Below, piece by piece: positions 5,302 to 6,349 of a DNA stretch of 6,349 nucleotides. Each line of letters opens with the position of its first letter. The stretch's first letter is position 1. Both the position numbers and the translations under genes were made by a program. Under the pieces are notes generated by a model, which made no database searches, was not told the origin of the DNA, and saw nothing but the letters and a program-made list of their open reading frames with translations. This stretch comes from Methylomonas sp. (GTDB taxonomy: Bacteria > Pseudomonadota > Gammaproteobacteria > Methylococcales > Methylomonadaceae). The DNA lies in assembly GCA_028688235.1 (NCBI GenBank), contig JAQTYP010000211.1, forward strand, positions 1 to 6,349, written 5' to 3'.

Positions 5302-6349
5302 ATGAAACACCCAACATTCAACCATATCAGCGCGGTTGCCGCCTTTTTGCTAGCCAACGCCGCCGATCTGGCCGCCGCTCCCTCTTATCGCGTGGTCGAC
5401 CTGGGATTGATTAACCCATTCGCCACCCCTAGCGCTAGTGCCGGCATCAATGCCAGCGGTCAGGTCGCGGGTATTGGCGGCGGCCAAGCCTTTATCGGCG
5501 ACGGACACAGCATTGCCGCGATTACCATCGGACTGGGCTTGACCATCAACGATAGTAACCAGGTCGCCGGCTTTGCTTATGATTTTCCGCGGAACGACTC
5601 GATGCAAGCGCAGGCCTTTCGCTGGAACGGCAGCGCGATTCAAAAACTCGGCATCCCCAACAGCTTCGGCCTCGGCATCAACAATCTCGGCCAAGTCAGC
5701 GGTGCGCTGGATAGTACGGGGAACACGGATTACCGAGCCTTCATTTGGGATGGCACCACGCCACCGCAAGTGCTCGGCACGCTGGGCGGATCCAGCAGTT
5801 ATGGCAGCGGCATCAACGATAGCGGCTGGAGTACCGGCGCTTCCGATACCGGTGACAACGGCGCCATTCACGCCTTTGTTTGGAACGGCAATACGATGCG
5901 GGACATCGGCACGCTGGGCGGAGAACATCTGCCATCCAGCTATGGCGTAGCCATCAACGAGCAAGGTTGGGTGACTGGCTGGTCCTTTCACTACGACGCC
6001 GACTGGAACATCGTCAACAGAGCCTTCCTCTGGGACGGCACAATGCACGATTTGGGCAGCCTGTCCGGCGCTTCGGAAACTTACGGTTACGGTATCAACA
6101 GCCTTGGTCAGGTAGTCGGCAGTTCGATAGACTACGGTGGCATGATGGGATTCGGCTACGGCAAACCCAATCCGAAAGACTTCGCGTTTCTCTACGCCAA
6201 TGGTGAACTCTGGAAATTGAACGAACTGATCGACCCCACCAGTACCGGCTGGAGTATTCTGCTGGCCACCGGTATCAACGATAATGGTCAGATTGCCGCC
6301 AGCGGCTGCCATCCGCAATTGGGTTGCCGCGCGTTGCGGCTGGACCCGT
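5302..6349 (+). CDS. Exported HAF-repeat family protein, 3' end missing
   Basis: The frame is open from ATG 5302 through the window end (349 codons) without a stop. Residues 1-27 form a signal peptide (ISAVAAFLLANAADLAAA). The mature protein is built of repeats of the 'HAF' extracellular repeat family. The GIN-x-x-GQVxG core recurs at about residues 48, 81, 125, 170, 217, 264 and 324. In between are the HAF-type motifs QAFRW (104-108), RAFIW (145-149), HAFVW (190-194), RAFLW (240-244) and FAFLY (294-298), and the LGTLGG-like motifs LGTLGG (158-163), IGTLGG and LGSLSG. Seven repeat cores would suit a beta-propeller-like fold, but this is inference. Family members are secreted, of unknown function, and often carry PEP-CTERM tails. 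The SGCHPQLGCRALRL segment near the window end resembles the closing part of such proteins, so a sorting tail may follow just outside. A 322-codon antisense frame across this gene is a shadow. Confidence 0.9.
   Translation, partial: MKHPTFNHISAVAAFLLANAADLAAAPSYRVVDLGLINPFATPSASAGINASGQVAGIGGGQAFIGDGHSIAAITIGLGLTINDSNQVAGFAYDFPRNDSMQAQAFRWNGSAIQKLGIPNSFGLGINNLGQVSGALDSTGNTDYRAFIWDGTTPPQVLGTLGGSSSYGSGINDSGWSTGASDTGDNGAIHAFVWNGNTMRDIGTLGGEHLPSSYGVAINEQGWVTGWSFHYDADWNIVNRAFLWDGTMHDLGSLSGASETYGYGINSLGQVVGSSIDYGGMMGFGYGKPNPKDFAFLYANGELWKLNELIDPTSTGWSILLATGINDNGQIAASGCHPQLGCRALRLDP

Noticed and set aside
5350..6318. Long minus-strand open frame (322 codons)
   Set aside because: It lies fully antisense to the HAF-repeat gene, has no family resemblance, and the plus frame has a signal peptide, ribosome site and clear repeats.

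Overview
The window looks like chromosomal DNA of a Gram-negative, probably gammaproteobacterial, species. The support is indirect: c-type cytochrome heme motifs, a NarL-type two-component pair, a VPLPA-CTERM sorting tail (a PEP-CTERM-type exosortase signal) and an HAF-repeat exported protein. This mix is common in methanotrophs such as Methylomonas and Methylobacter relatives, but no gene here proves that assignment.

Layout: (1) Positions 1-1270, minus strand, hold an exported multiheme c-type cytochrome whose 3' end lies outside the window. It has six CXXCH motifs, the first in a class I monoheme-like domain fused to a c554-like multiheme region. (2) Positions 1271-1798 are non-coding and more AT-rich. 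They hold a near-perfect sigma-54 (-24/-12) promoter pointing into the cytochrome gene and a pair of 16-bp imperfect inverted repeats. (3) Positions 1799-4240, minus strand, are a two-gene operon: a NarL/FixJ response regulator followed after 6 bp by a six-TM hybrid histidine kinase. A perfect 8-bp hairpin sits at their junction. (4) Positions 4241-4449 are a divergent intergenic region with two dyad-symmetric elements. (5) Positions 4450-5190, plus strand, encode a secreted discoidin-like protein with a VPLPA-CTERM tail. (6) From 5302 to the window end, plus strand, runs an exported HAF-repeat protein with seven GIN-type repeat cores, truncated by the window edge.

Possible logic: the two-component operon is divergent from a cell-surface/exopolysaccharide-type gene and could regulate it. 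The cytochrome behind it has its own sigma-54 promoter, so it probably answers to a separate enhancer-binding protein encoded elsewhere. These regulatory links are inferred from position and motifs only. Each gene belongs to a recognisable family. The less ordinary points are the sigma-54 control of the fused cytochrome, the inverted-repeat segment, and the dyads between the regulator and the VPLPA-CTERM gene.
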